This document shows positions 1 through 5,261 of a DNA stretch of 13,958 nt, in pieces (position 1 is the first letter of the stretch; every line of letters begins with the position of its first letter). The DNA lies in NCBI GenBank assembly GCA_030146045.1, contig JASLDG010000013.1:1-13958 (forward strand), written 5' to 3'. The notes beneath the pieces were generated by a model, which searched no databases, was not told where the DNA came from, and saw only the letters and a list, made by a program, of their open reading frames with translations. The DNA is from Candidatus Saccharimonadales bacterium. Lineage in GTDB: Bacteria; Patescibacteriota; Saccharimonadia; Saccharimonadales; Saccharimonadaceae. Both the position numbers and the translations under genes were made by a program.

Positions 1-214
1 CCAACTCATCGCCGTCTTCGTCAAGTGTCTGCGGAATGAAGCCGTAGTTAGTCGGCTTTGCGAATACACTCGGCTCAACACGATCAAGCTGCATGACCGC
101 CTTTTCACGGTTCCATTCAATCTTATGACTGCTCCCAGCCGGAATTTCCACTACTACATTAATCACGCCGCCATCAACATCGCCCGCGTCAAGAATCTGG
201 TTAAAATCTGCCAT
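1..214 (-). CDS. ppa: Inorganic pyrophosphatase (family I, soluble), 5' part only
   Basis: Hydrolyses pyrophosphate to phosphate in the cytoplasm, pulling biosynthetic reactions such as tRNA charging and nucleic acid synthesis forward. About 71 codons are inside the window and the gene runs off the left edge; the family is usually about 170-180 residues. The translation begins MADFNQILDAG and contains VEIPAGSSHKIEW, then AVMQLDRV, then PTNYGFIPQTLDEDGDEL. This is the family I pattern: the EIP strand with a substrate-binding Lys, the NYG(F/Y)IP segment, and the start of the D-G-D metal-binding signature. The start ATG (212-214) has a clear Shine-Dalgarno AAGGAG six bases upstream, which fixes it. 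The neighbour on the other side of a shared promoter region is the phosphodiesterase, transcribed in the opposite direction. The product call is secure; metal-site residues beyond the edge cannot be checked. Confidence 0.93.
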   Translation of the reverse strand, partial: MADFNQILDAGDVDGGVINVVVEIPAGSSHKIEWNREKAVMQLDRVEPSVFAKPTNYGFIPQTLDEDGDEL

Positions 215-251
215 TCTAATCTCCTTTTGTTATGCATCGGTACTTATTCAT

Positions 252-280
252 AGTATACCATCTGGTATGATAGATGTGAT
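252..280 (-). promoter_or_regulatory. ppa promoter with extended -10
   Basis: On the minus strand TGGTATACT lies at 252-260, an extended -10 (TG-n-TATACT). Seventeen bases further up is ATCACA (275-280), four of six matches to TTGACA. The predicted start is near 245, giving a leader of about 30 bases that carries the AAGGAG ribosome site. The -35 sits on top of the start codon of the divergent phosphodiesterase gene. Confidence 0.6.
263..271 (+). promoter_or_regulatory. Phosphodiesterase promoter, extended -10, predicted leaderless
   Basis: TGGTATGAT at 263-271 is an extended -10 (TG-n-TATGAT, five of six to TATAAT). No good -35 is seen 17 bases upstream. With the last base of the -10 placed at -7, transcription would begin at 278-279, exactly at the ATG at 279. 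Two bases (261-262) separate it from the opposing ppa -10, so one polymerase should exclude the other. Confidence 0.55.
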
Positions 281-977
281 GCTTATTATCGGTCATCGTG
301 GTGCGCCCAGGAGCGCACCCGAAAATACACTTGAATCATTCCGCGCCGCGCTTGAAGCTGGTGCTGACATGATAGAGCTTGATATTCGACTCACTCGCGA
401 CAGGGTACCTGTGGCGATTCATGACCAAACACTATTCCGCACCCACGGTAAACACATATCCATCGCAAAACACACACATGCCGAGCTTGCCGCCATGAAC
501 CTCTTACCGCATCTTGCAACACTTGATGAAATCCTGGCAGAGTTTTTTGGAATTATTCTTCTTAACATCGAACTCAAGGCAAACGGCAGTGCGCAAGCGC
601 TCATTCAGGCGCTACAGCCTTACATTAAAAAGCGATCAGACTGGGATAATGTGCTGATTTCATCGTTTCGAGCACGTGAACTTGTCAAAGTACGACGGCT
701 TGCGCCCATCATTCCGCTCGCCCTTCTCCATAATAACAATCCATTTATCTTCATCGCCTACGAACGCCGGCTTCATTTTTCCGCAGTCGGATTCCATCGA
801 CTCTACACCCACCCGCTTGCAACGATGGTCGCTCGTAAAATCGGCATCTTTTGTTACGCCTATACAGTCGATCGACCTCATGCTGCTCAGCTTCTTTCAC
901 AGCAAGGTATCGATGGCATAGTCACAAACGATCCGGACCGCCTCATACGCGAGACGGTCCAACAAACGCGAAGATGA
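279..977 (+). CDS. Glycerophosphodiester phosphodiesterase (GDPD family, cytoplasmic)
   Basis: Cleaves glycerophosphodiesters, from deacylated phospholipids, into glycerol-3-phosphate and an alcohol. It has the full GDPD/TIM-barrel pattern, numbered here from an ATG at 267: His10-Arg11 in GHRGAP, PENT just after, Glu37 and Asp39 in IELDIR, catalytic His52 in IHDQTLFRT, Glu102 and Lys104 in IELK, and the C-terminal GIDGIVTNDPD. There is no signal peptide or membrane segment, so it is of the cytoplasmic UgpQ type rather than periplasmic GlpQ. The length (232-236 residues) is normal. Two starts are possible. ATG 267 lies inside the predicted -10 and would not be transcribed from it. ATG 279 gives MLIIGHRG, the usual family beginning, and coincides with the predicted transcript start, so it is preferred. 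It is the only plus-strand gene and converges with trxB, with 9 bases between the stops. In a reduced genome a salvage role for scavenged lipid is plausible but inferred. Confidence 0.9.
   Translation: MLIIGHRGAPRSAPENTLESFRAALEAGADMIELDIRLTRDRVPVAIHDQTLFRTHGKHISIAKHTHAELAAMNLLPHLATLDEILAEFFGIILLNIELKANGSAQALIQALQPYIKKRSDWDNVLISSFRARELVKVRRLAPIIPLALLHNNNPFIFIAYERRLHFSAVGFHRLYTHPLATMVARKIGIFCYAYTVDRPHAAQLLSQQGIDGIVTNDPDRLIRETVQQTRR
935..960 (-). terminator. Hairpin 3' of trxB, candidate terminator without a long U-tract
   Basis: GGACCG (935-940) and CGGTCC (955-960), with inner CTC (942-944) and GAG (951-953), enclose a 6-base loop. The single non-pair, C941 with A954, becomes a U-G wobble when read on the minus strand, giving ten continuous pairs there. 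It lies 26 bases past the trxB stop, inside the end of the convergent phosphodiesterase gene. Only a short TTT follows, so intrinsic termination is uncertain. Confidence 0.4.
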
Positions 978-986
978 CGAATGGTC

Positions 987-1925
987 TTATTGCCGGTTCA
1001 GTTCATCAATATATTCACGAATCGATAATGCTGCTGTTGCACCTTCACCAACCGCACTTGCGATTTGCATCGTGGCACCACTTCGCACGTCGCCGCTTGC
1101 GAAAACACCAGGTACTGATGTTTCGAGTCGCGCATTCGTCTTCACTAAACCAACTTCGTCAAGCTCGACACCGCTCTCCGCAAGAAACGCAGTATTTGGC
1201 TTTAGGCCAACGAAGATAAAAATGCCATCGGTTGTAAACTCTACCGGCACACCATCTTTCGTTGCCGTTACTTTTACTACTTCATTATTCTCGGTTACGA
1301 TTTCATCGGGTGTTGTACCAAGATGAACAGTAATCTTACCAGCATCAATATACTCTTGCAGATCATGTTGCAAGACCTCGCTTGCTTTAATCGTACTACG
1401 TACAAGGAGATCGATATGCGTTGAAAATCGAGTCAGAAAAATCGCTTCTTGAACTGCCGAGTTGCCGCCACCGACGACCACCAGTTTCTTTTCGCGATAA
1501 AATGCGCCATCACAGGTTGCGCAGTAGTGTACGCCACGGCCATAATATTCGGCCTCACCAGGAATGCCGAGTTTATTGTAGTCACTGCCTGTTGCAATCA
1601 GAACCGTTTTCGCCTTCACTTCAGCACCATCAACCACGACCGTCTTTATATCGCCATCGTCGCGAATAGCTTCAACCTCGCCAAACTCAATCTGCGCACC
1701 AAATCGCTCGGCTTGCTTTTCAAGATTATTTGCAAGTGTCATCCCTTCGATACCATCAGGAAAGCCTGGATAGTTATCGACTTTGTCAGTGATTGCTGCC
1801 AAACCGCCTACTACTGATTTTTCGTAAAGTACCGTCTTAATGTCTTCGCGCGTGGTATAAACCGCTGCCGCAAGAGCGCTTGGCCCTGTGCCGATCATTA
1901 CGGTGTCGTGTACTGTATCATTCAT
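987..1925 (-). CDS. trxB: Thioredoxin reductase-like flavoprotein disulfide reductase
   Basis: A low-molecular-weight thioredoxin reductase reduces thioredoxin through FAD and a redox-active cysteine pair. At 312 residues it matches the family (E. coli 321). Features in order: FAD-binding GTGPSA at 12-17 (usually GxGPAG), YPGFP near 52-56, ATGSDYNKLGIPGE at 111-124, the active CATC disulfide at Cys135/Cys138, nucleotide-binding GGGNSA at 152-157, and the FAD-contacting GVFASGDVR at 273-281. The NADPH 2'-phosphate motif, HRRxxxR in E. coli, reads V175-R176-S177 ... A181, so two of three arginines are missing; the true electron donor may be NADH or something else. The ATG at 1923-1925 has a weak AGGA about 11 bases upstream. 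It lies 42 bases downstream of the FKBP gene and may be co-transcribed with it. The family call is firm and the cofactor is open. Confidence 0.88.
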   Translation of the reverse strand: MNDTVHDTVMIGTGPSALAAAVYTTREDIKTVLYEKSVVGGLAAITDKVDNYPGFPDGIEGMTLANNLEKQAERFGAQIEFGEVEAIRDDGDIKTVVVDGAEVKAKTVLIATGSDYNKLGIPGEAEYYGRGVHYCATCDGAFYREKKLVVVGGGNSAVQEAIFLTRFSTHIDLLVRSTIKASEVLQHDLQEYIDAGKITVHLGTTPDEIVTENNEVVKVTATKDGVPVEFTTDGIFIFVGLKPNTAFLAESGVELDEVGLVKTNARLETSVPGVFASGDVRSGATMQIASAVGEGATAALSIREYIDELNRQ

Positions 1926-1941
1926 GTATATTTCTATCCTA

Positions 1942-1962
1942 TTACTATACTTTATATAGTAA
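1942..1962. repeat. Perfect AT-rich inverted repeat upstream of trxB
   Basis: TTACTATA (1942-1949) and TATAGTAA (1955-1962) are exact reverse complements around a 5-base centre. The repeat fills most of the 42-base gap between the FKBP stop and the trxB start, and it includes a possible minus-strand -10 (TATAGT, 1944-1949). It could be an operator or part of a weak trxB promoter. It could also be chance in AT-rich spacer. Confidence 0.4.
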
Positions 1963-1967
1963 ATATA

Positions 1968-2531
1968 CTACTTTACGTCTTTTAGTTCAACAATAAACGT
2001 AAGCGGTCCAGCTGGCATGCCCGACTTTGCAGCGTCTGCACCGTATGCTTCAACAGTAGGAATCGTCAGTTTTACTGTTGAACCGGCCGCAACTCCCGTA
2101 AGCCCCTTTGTCCAACCTTCAATCACCCCCTTCAGATTAAAATCAATCGGAGTGACGGTCCCGTTCTTATTCGTACTATCAAAGATTTTACCGTCTGCGG
2201 TCCAACCAAAATAATTCGCCGTCACCGTCGATGACGCCTCGGCCACTTTGCCTTCGCCATGTACCAGAGTATCCACCTTGAGTTCAGTCACGCTTGCAGC
2301 GTCAAATGGTTCTGCAGTATATCCGTCAAGCGGTTTACTTGCTTCGGCATTCTTTGCGGCCGCCTGCTTCATCTGCTCCAAATATTTCTCTTGCTGCGAC
2401 TGCTGAGCCACTTGATCTTTTGCTGCGTTATCATTTGCAATCACCACTACAAAAAACGATCCAAGCGTACCAATCAACATTACTACTGCAATTACCCAAA
2501 TACCAATTCGCTGACTTCGTTTCGTCGCCAT
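1968..2531 (-). CDS. Membrane-anchored FKBP-type peptidyl-prolyl cis-trans isomerase
   Basis: Catalyses cis-trans isomerisation of X-Pro bonds and probably assists folding of exported proteins at the outer face of the membrane. The 187-residue protein has a basic N-terminus (KRSQR), one membrane segment at about 10-32 with no obvious cleavage site, a Gln/Lys/Ala-rich linker at about 37-65 that may be coiled coil, and an FKBP domain from about 85 to the end. Visible pocket residues are Tyr107 (NYFGW), Phe117 and Asp118 (KIFDST), Val136-Ile137 and Trp140 (GVIEGW), Tyr163 (EAYG) and Phe179 (LTFIVEL), so it should be active. The start ATG (2529-2531) has GGGAG five bases upstream and an extended -10 promoter before that. 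It lies between ndh and trxB on the same strand. Its proximity to respiratory genes may reflect a folding role, but the sequence does not show this. Confidence 0.9.
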   Translation of the reverse strand: MATKRSQRIGIWVIAVVMLIGTLGSFFVVVIANDNAAKDQVAQQSQQEKYLEQMKQAAAKNAEASKPLDGYTAEPFDAASVTELKVDTLVHGEGKVAEASSTVTANYFGWTADGKIFDSTNKNGTVTPIDFNLKGVIEGWTKGLTGVAAGSTVKLTIPTVEAYGADAAKSGMPAGPLTFIVELKDVK

Positions 2532-2560
2532 ATATTCTCCCTCTCTTCTATATCTTTACC

Positions 2561-2569
2561 AGTATACCA
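2561..2569 (-). promoter_or_regulatory. FKBP gene promoter, extended -10
   Basis: TGGTATACT on the minus strand at 2561-2569 is identical to the ppa extended -10. No convincing -35 is found 16-18 bases upstream. The predicted start near 2554 leaves a leader of about 23 bases carrying GGGAG (2537-2541). It lies just beyond the hairpin that follows ndh. Confidence 0.55.
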
Positions 2570-2570
2570 A

Positions 2571-2603
2571 ACAATCCCGCGAACTCATACGTCGGAGGAT
2601 TGT
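2571..2603 (-). terminator. Hairpin 3' of ndh, candidate terminator
   Basis: ACAATCC (2571-2577) and GGATTGT (2597-2603) are exact reverse complements. Read on the minus strand the stem extends by a U-G wobble (2596/2578) and, after one mismatch, by three further pairs. It begins 17 bases past the ndh stop and is followed by TTTGG rather than a full U-tract. It also overlaps the -35 region of the FKBP promoter. Confidence 0.4.
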
Positions 2604-2620
2604 GGCATATACAAAGAAAC

Positions 2621-3808
2621 TTATTGGCTTTTGGCAGGTGGCGTAAAGTAGTCGTCTTCGCGGCGATCTTGTACGCGCAAAATATCGAGTGCATGACCAA
2701 GCGGTAAAATATCGCTATATCCAACCGCATCAGCGGCACGACGAATCATCGAAGCCGGCCATCCATACAAGCGAACCCAGCGCCATTCAAAGGCCGCCCA
2801 TGACTCACCTACCGGCACAACAACTGGAGGCATAACCGCCTTATACTTTTTAAGTGGCTGCTGGCCAGCTTTACGCATGAGGTTATCGGCCACGAAATGT
2901 GCATCATGAAGCGCCACTTGCGCCAAGCCGCTGTACGCGGTTGCCGCATTATCACCTATAACATACAAGTCCTTACCGGCACGCAGATAGCCATCTACTT
3001 CAACCTTACTGTTCGGAGCGAGCTTAAAATGTTGGCTATTTGCGGTAAAGAACGGATTGTTTGCGACACCCGAGGTCCAGATGATAGTTTGGGTTTGAAT
3101 AGGGCGACCACCAACAACAAGTTTAGTCGCCGTACCCTCCTCGACCCGTTTGCCGAGCTCAACTTTGACACCAATCTTCTGGAGACGCTTCATAACGCGC
3201 TTGCTCGTGCCGGGGTGCATACGAGGCAGCAACCGCGGCGACCCTTCGACTAATGTGACGCGAATTTTATGATTAGATCGTGTGTATTTCCTCTGAAGCT
3301 GTCTCAGATACGAACCGAGTGTTGCGGCAAGCTCGACTCCCGTTGGCCCACCACCTACGATCACGTACTGCTTATCGACGGTCTGATACTGTGTCATTTG
3401 TTCAAATAAATGCTGTTTGAGTCGCGTAATCTCAGCGGCAGACTTAATACCAAACGCGTAGGTATCAAGTCCTTTAATGTTAAAGAACGTCGTAACCGTC
3501 CCAAGCGCCAAAATACAGTGATCGTATTCGTAGATATTTCCGCTTTCACCTGAAAGTTCTTTTTTACCAGGCTCGATATCAGTAATTTTATCAATGACCA
3601 CATTGACATTCGGCTTGTCAGCAAAAATCTCGCCGAGTGGAATCCATGATTGACGCTTGCTGCGCCCCGTAGCTGTTGCATATAATGCAGGAAAATACTG
3701 GAAGTCGGTCTTATCGCTAATCAGCGTAATTTTATTATTACTATACTCTGCCAAACGTAATGCAGCTTTAACGCCGCCGAACCCACCACCACAAATCGTA
3801 ATTTTCAT
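2621..3808 (-). CDS. ndh: Type II NADH:quinone oxidoreductase (NDH-2)
   Basis: A peripheral membrane flavoenzyme that oxidises NADH and reduces quinone without pumping protons, feeding the bo3 oxidase encoded just upstream. At 395 residues it has the normal bacterial length. Features: FAD-binding GGGFGG at 7-12, NAD(H)-binding VIVGGGPTGVELA at 149-161 including Glu159, IIWTSGVANNP at 242-252, and FAD-contacting VIGDNAA at 283-289. The following AQVALHDA segment (296-303) corresponds to the quinone-site AQxAxQ of NDH-2, but the second Gln is His301. The C-terminal region, rich in Trp and basic residues (about 335-372), fits membrane attachment by amphipathic helices; no full membrane span is evident. 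The start has its own promoter and a weak GAGAG ribosome site. It lies 217 bases from cyoE, on the same strand but in a separate transcription unit. A sulfide:quinone reductase is a less likely alternative, since its cysteines are absent. Confidence 0.88.
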   Translation of the reverse strand: MKITICGGGFGGVKAALRLAEYSNNKITLISDKTDFQYFPALYATATGRSKRQSWIPLGEIFADKPNVNVVIDKITDIEPGKKELSGESGNIYEYDHCILALGTVTTFFNIKGLDTYAFGIKSAAEITRLKQHLFEQMTQYQTVDKQYVIVGGGPTGVELAATLGSYLRQLQRKYTRSNHKIRVTLVEGSPRLLPRMHPGTSKRVMKRLQKIGVKVELGKRVEEGTATKLVVGGRPIQTQTIIWTSGVANNPFFTANSQHFKLAPNSKVEVDGYLRAGKDLYVIGDNAATAYSGLAQVALHDAHFVADNLMRKAGQQPLKKYKAVMPPVVVPVGESWAAFEWRWVRLYGWPASMIRRAADAVGYSDILPLGHALDILRVQDRREDDYFTPPAKSQ

Positions 3809-3843
3809 ATCTCTCGTCTTGTTTATGTTTATCCGTTTTCTTT

Positions 3844-3872
3844 ATCATACCGATTGAGTGAATAAAACACAA
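3844..3872 (-). promoter_or_regulatory. ndh promoter
   Basis: The minus strand has GGTATGAT (3844-3851), carrying the -10 TATGAT, and TTGTGT (3867-3872) at 17-base spacing as a weak -35. The predicted start is near 3837, giving a leader of about 29 bases. It separates ndh transcription from the cyo operon. Confidence 0.55.
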
Positions 3873-3900
3873 GATCAGCTAAACCGAATTTTTTATGTCA

Positions 3901-3996
3901 CCACTCTTGAGCACAGACTAAAAGCGAAGTGCAACCCTGTTATTTTTAGCCAGAAGCAAAAATAACAGGCGTGTAATGGTCTGTGTAAGGGAGTGG
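3901..3996 (+). ncRNA. Extended stem-loop element between ndh and cyoE (possible small RNA or cyo 3' UTR structure)
   Basis: Three nested pairs of arms can be seen: CCACTC (3901-3906) with GAGTGG (3991-3996), CACAGAC (3912-3918) with GTCTGTG (3979-3985), and a perfect 12-base pair CCTGTTATTTTT (3936-3947) with AAAAATAACAGG (3958-3969) around a 10-base loop. Between the first two arms, the plus strand adds U3907-G3990, U3908-G3989 and G3911-U3986 wobbles, leaving only a 2x2 mismatch. On the minus strand those become A-C mismatches. This makes the plus strand the better-folding RNA. The central part (3919-3935 against 3970-3978) is an asymmetric internal loop. No strong plus-strand promoter or U-tract was found. 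The alternatives are a 3' UTR or terminator structure of the cyo mRNA (minus strand) or a relic of a mobile element end. The strand is a guess from wobble pairing. Confidence 0.4.
3936..3969. repeat. Perfect 12-bp inverted repeat (inner hairpin)
   Basis: CCTGTTATTTTT and AAAAATAACAGG match over all 12 positions around a 10-base loop, so both strands can form it. It lies 56 bases past the cyoE stop, so it could end or protect the cyo transcript. The A/T run sits next to the loop rather than after the stem, so it is not a classic intrinsic terminator. Confidence 0.7.
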
Positions 3997-4025
3997 CGAA
4001 ATGAAGAAATTCAGCCTTCGCGTGT

Positions 4026-4895
4026 CTACGGCAAAAGCGCGCCAACGCTCAGCATTACACAAAGAAGAAGAATCGCATACATTGAAAACCGAAACATTTG
4101 GCGCGCCCATACCTCTGGCTTCGATGCCGTAAATCCGCGCCACCCAAGATATATCCAATAGAGGCCGCTCACACCCATAACAACTGCATATATCACGCCG
4201 GTGTAGCCATAGAATGTTAACGCAAGCGTCGCCAAAACATACAAGATGGTGTAACAAAAAATCTGGATAATCGTTGAACGCACCCCTTTTACAACTGACA
4301 TAACGGGAATATGTGCAGCCGCATACTCTTTGCGGCGATAAATCGCGATCGAGTAAAATTCAGGGAACTGCCAAAAGAATAGTATCAAAAAAACAATCAC
4401 GAGAGCCGCATCAAACGATCCATTCACTGCCGCATACCCACCGGCAATTGGCATTGCACCCGAAATACTACCGACCAGCGTACCGTGAATCGATCGCCGT
4501 TTCGATAGTGCACCATACAGCCATACATAGGTAATGAATCCTACTATCCCAATGACGACCGTTAACGTGGTTGTCGTAAACCACAGAATTACCATGCCAA
4601 TAATCAACAACACAGCTGAAAAGATGACCATGTTACGACCAGGCACCGCACCGGTAACGCTTGGTCTCTTTTTTGTACGCTGCATAATACTATCAATATC
4701 TTGATCGAGGTAATTGTTCAGCACGCATGCAGCCGCCACAACACATGTCATACCAATAAGTACTCCAACAAAATGTACCCAGTCGAATGTTTTTGCGATA
4801 CCTGCCGCCAGTAAAAAACCAGCGATGCCCGTTAAGACGTTGCCGTAAAGAACACCAGGTTTCGTTAGCTGATAGTACACGCCGACCCGACTCAT
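4026..4895 (-). CDS. cyoE: Protoheme IX farnesyltransferase (heme O synthase)
   Basis: A UbiA-superfamily membrane enzyme that adds a farnesyl group to heme B to make heme O, the catalytic heme of bo3 oxidase. The 289 residues (E. coli 296) hold about seven to nine membrane segments. The prenyl-diphosphate motif NNYLDQDID at 60-68 gives Asn60, Asp64 and Asp68, followed by RTKKRP (73-78). The second conserved block, YGALSKR...HGTLVGSISGAMPIAGG, spans 127-153. In the WQ-x-PH segment that E. coli and Bacillus homologues share, this protein reads WQFPEF, with Glu179 where His is expected. The start directly follows the cyoD stop with no gap, so it is translationally coupled. As last gene of the operon it supplies the cofactor for its own oxidase. 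It needs heme B, and no heme synthesis genes are in the window. Confidence 0.92.
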   Translation of the reverse strand: MSRVGVYYQLTKPGVLYGNVLTGIAGFLLAAGIAKTFDWVHFVGVLIGMTCVVAAACVLNNYLDQDIDSIMQRTKKRPSVTGAVPGRNMVIFSAVLLIIGMVILWFTTTTLTVVIGIVGFITYVWLYGALSKRRSIHGTLVGSISGAMPIAGGYAAVNGSFDAALVIVFLILFFWQFPEFYSIAIYRRKEYAAAHIPVMSVVKGVRSTIIQIFCYTILYVLATLALTFYGYTGVIYAVVMGVSGLYWIYLGWRGFTASKPEVWARQMFRFSMYAILLLCVMLSVGALLP

Positions 4896-5261
4896 TTAGA
4901 AGCCTTTTTTGTTTTCGTCAATGATATGCGCCTTCATTTGCTCGGGTGACATACCCATATTGTAGTTGAGGTGAGTCATTACCCAGAGCGATCCGCACAC
5001 TACAATCAATACCGTACTAATCGTAAAGAGCAAACTAACATTTTTCCAGCGTGGTTTTTGCTCTTCACTCAGGTGAAGGAAAAAATACAATTGCACTGCC
5101 ATTTGCAGCACGGCAAGTGCCAGTAATCCGCTCGTTACTGCCCACGCGTCGCCACCAGCAATCACTAAAAGAAACGCGCCACTTGTCAGCATTAATGCGC
5201 TTGCCCCGCCTAGAATATAATGTGCGAGTCGGTCCCTAAACTGTCGATTCTCATTACTCAT
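4896..5261 (-). CDS. cyoD: Cytochrome bo3 quinol oxidase subunit IV
   Basis: A small membrane subunit that stabilises the oxidase core and assists its assembly. At 121 residues it is slightly longer than in E. coli (109). Three membrane segments lie at about 17-36, 42-63 and 76-96. Family signatures are QLYFFLHLS at 57-65 and the C-terminal VMTHLNYNM at 94-102, which closely follow the E. coli protein; the extra length is a charged tail after residue 103. Its ATG overlaps the cyoC stop by four bases, with a G-rich ribosome site (GGGGGT) upstream inside cyoC. Confidence 0.9.
   Translation of the reverse strand: MSNENRQFRDRLAHYILGGASALMLTSGAFLLVIAGGDAWAVTSGLLALAVLQMAVQLYFFLHLSEEQKPRWKNVSLLFTISTVLIVVCGSLWVMTHLNYNMGMSPEQMKAHIIDENKKGF

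Noticed and set aside
2259..2707. Overlapping plus-strand frames antisense to the FKBP gene and the end of ndh
   Set aside because: Two frames compete over the same bases with no domain, and the minus-strand FKBP and NDH-2 genes carry all the recognisable motifs.
3946..4257. Minus-strand frame of 103 codons over the stem-loop element and the end of cyoE
   Set aside because: It overlaps cyoE out of frame, and its translation has no family features; the bases downstream of cyoE are better explained as RNA structure.
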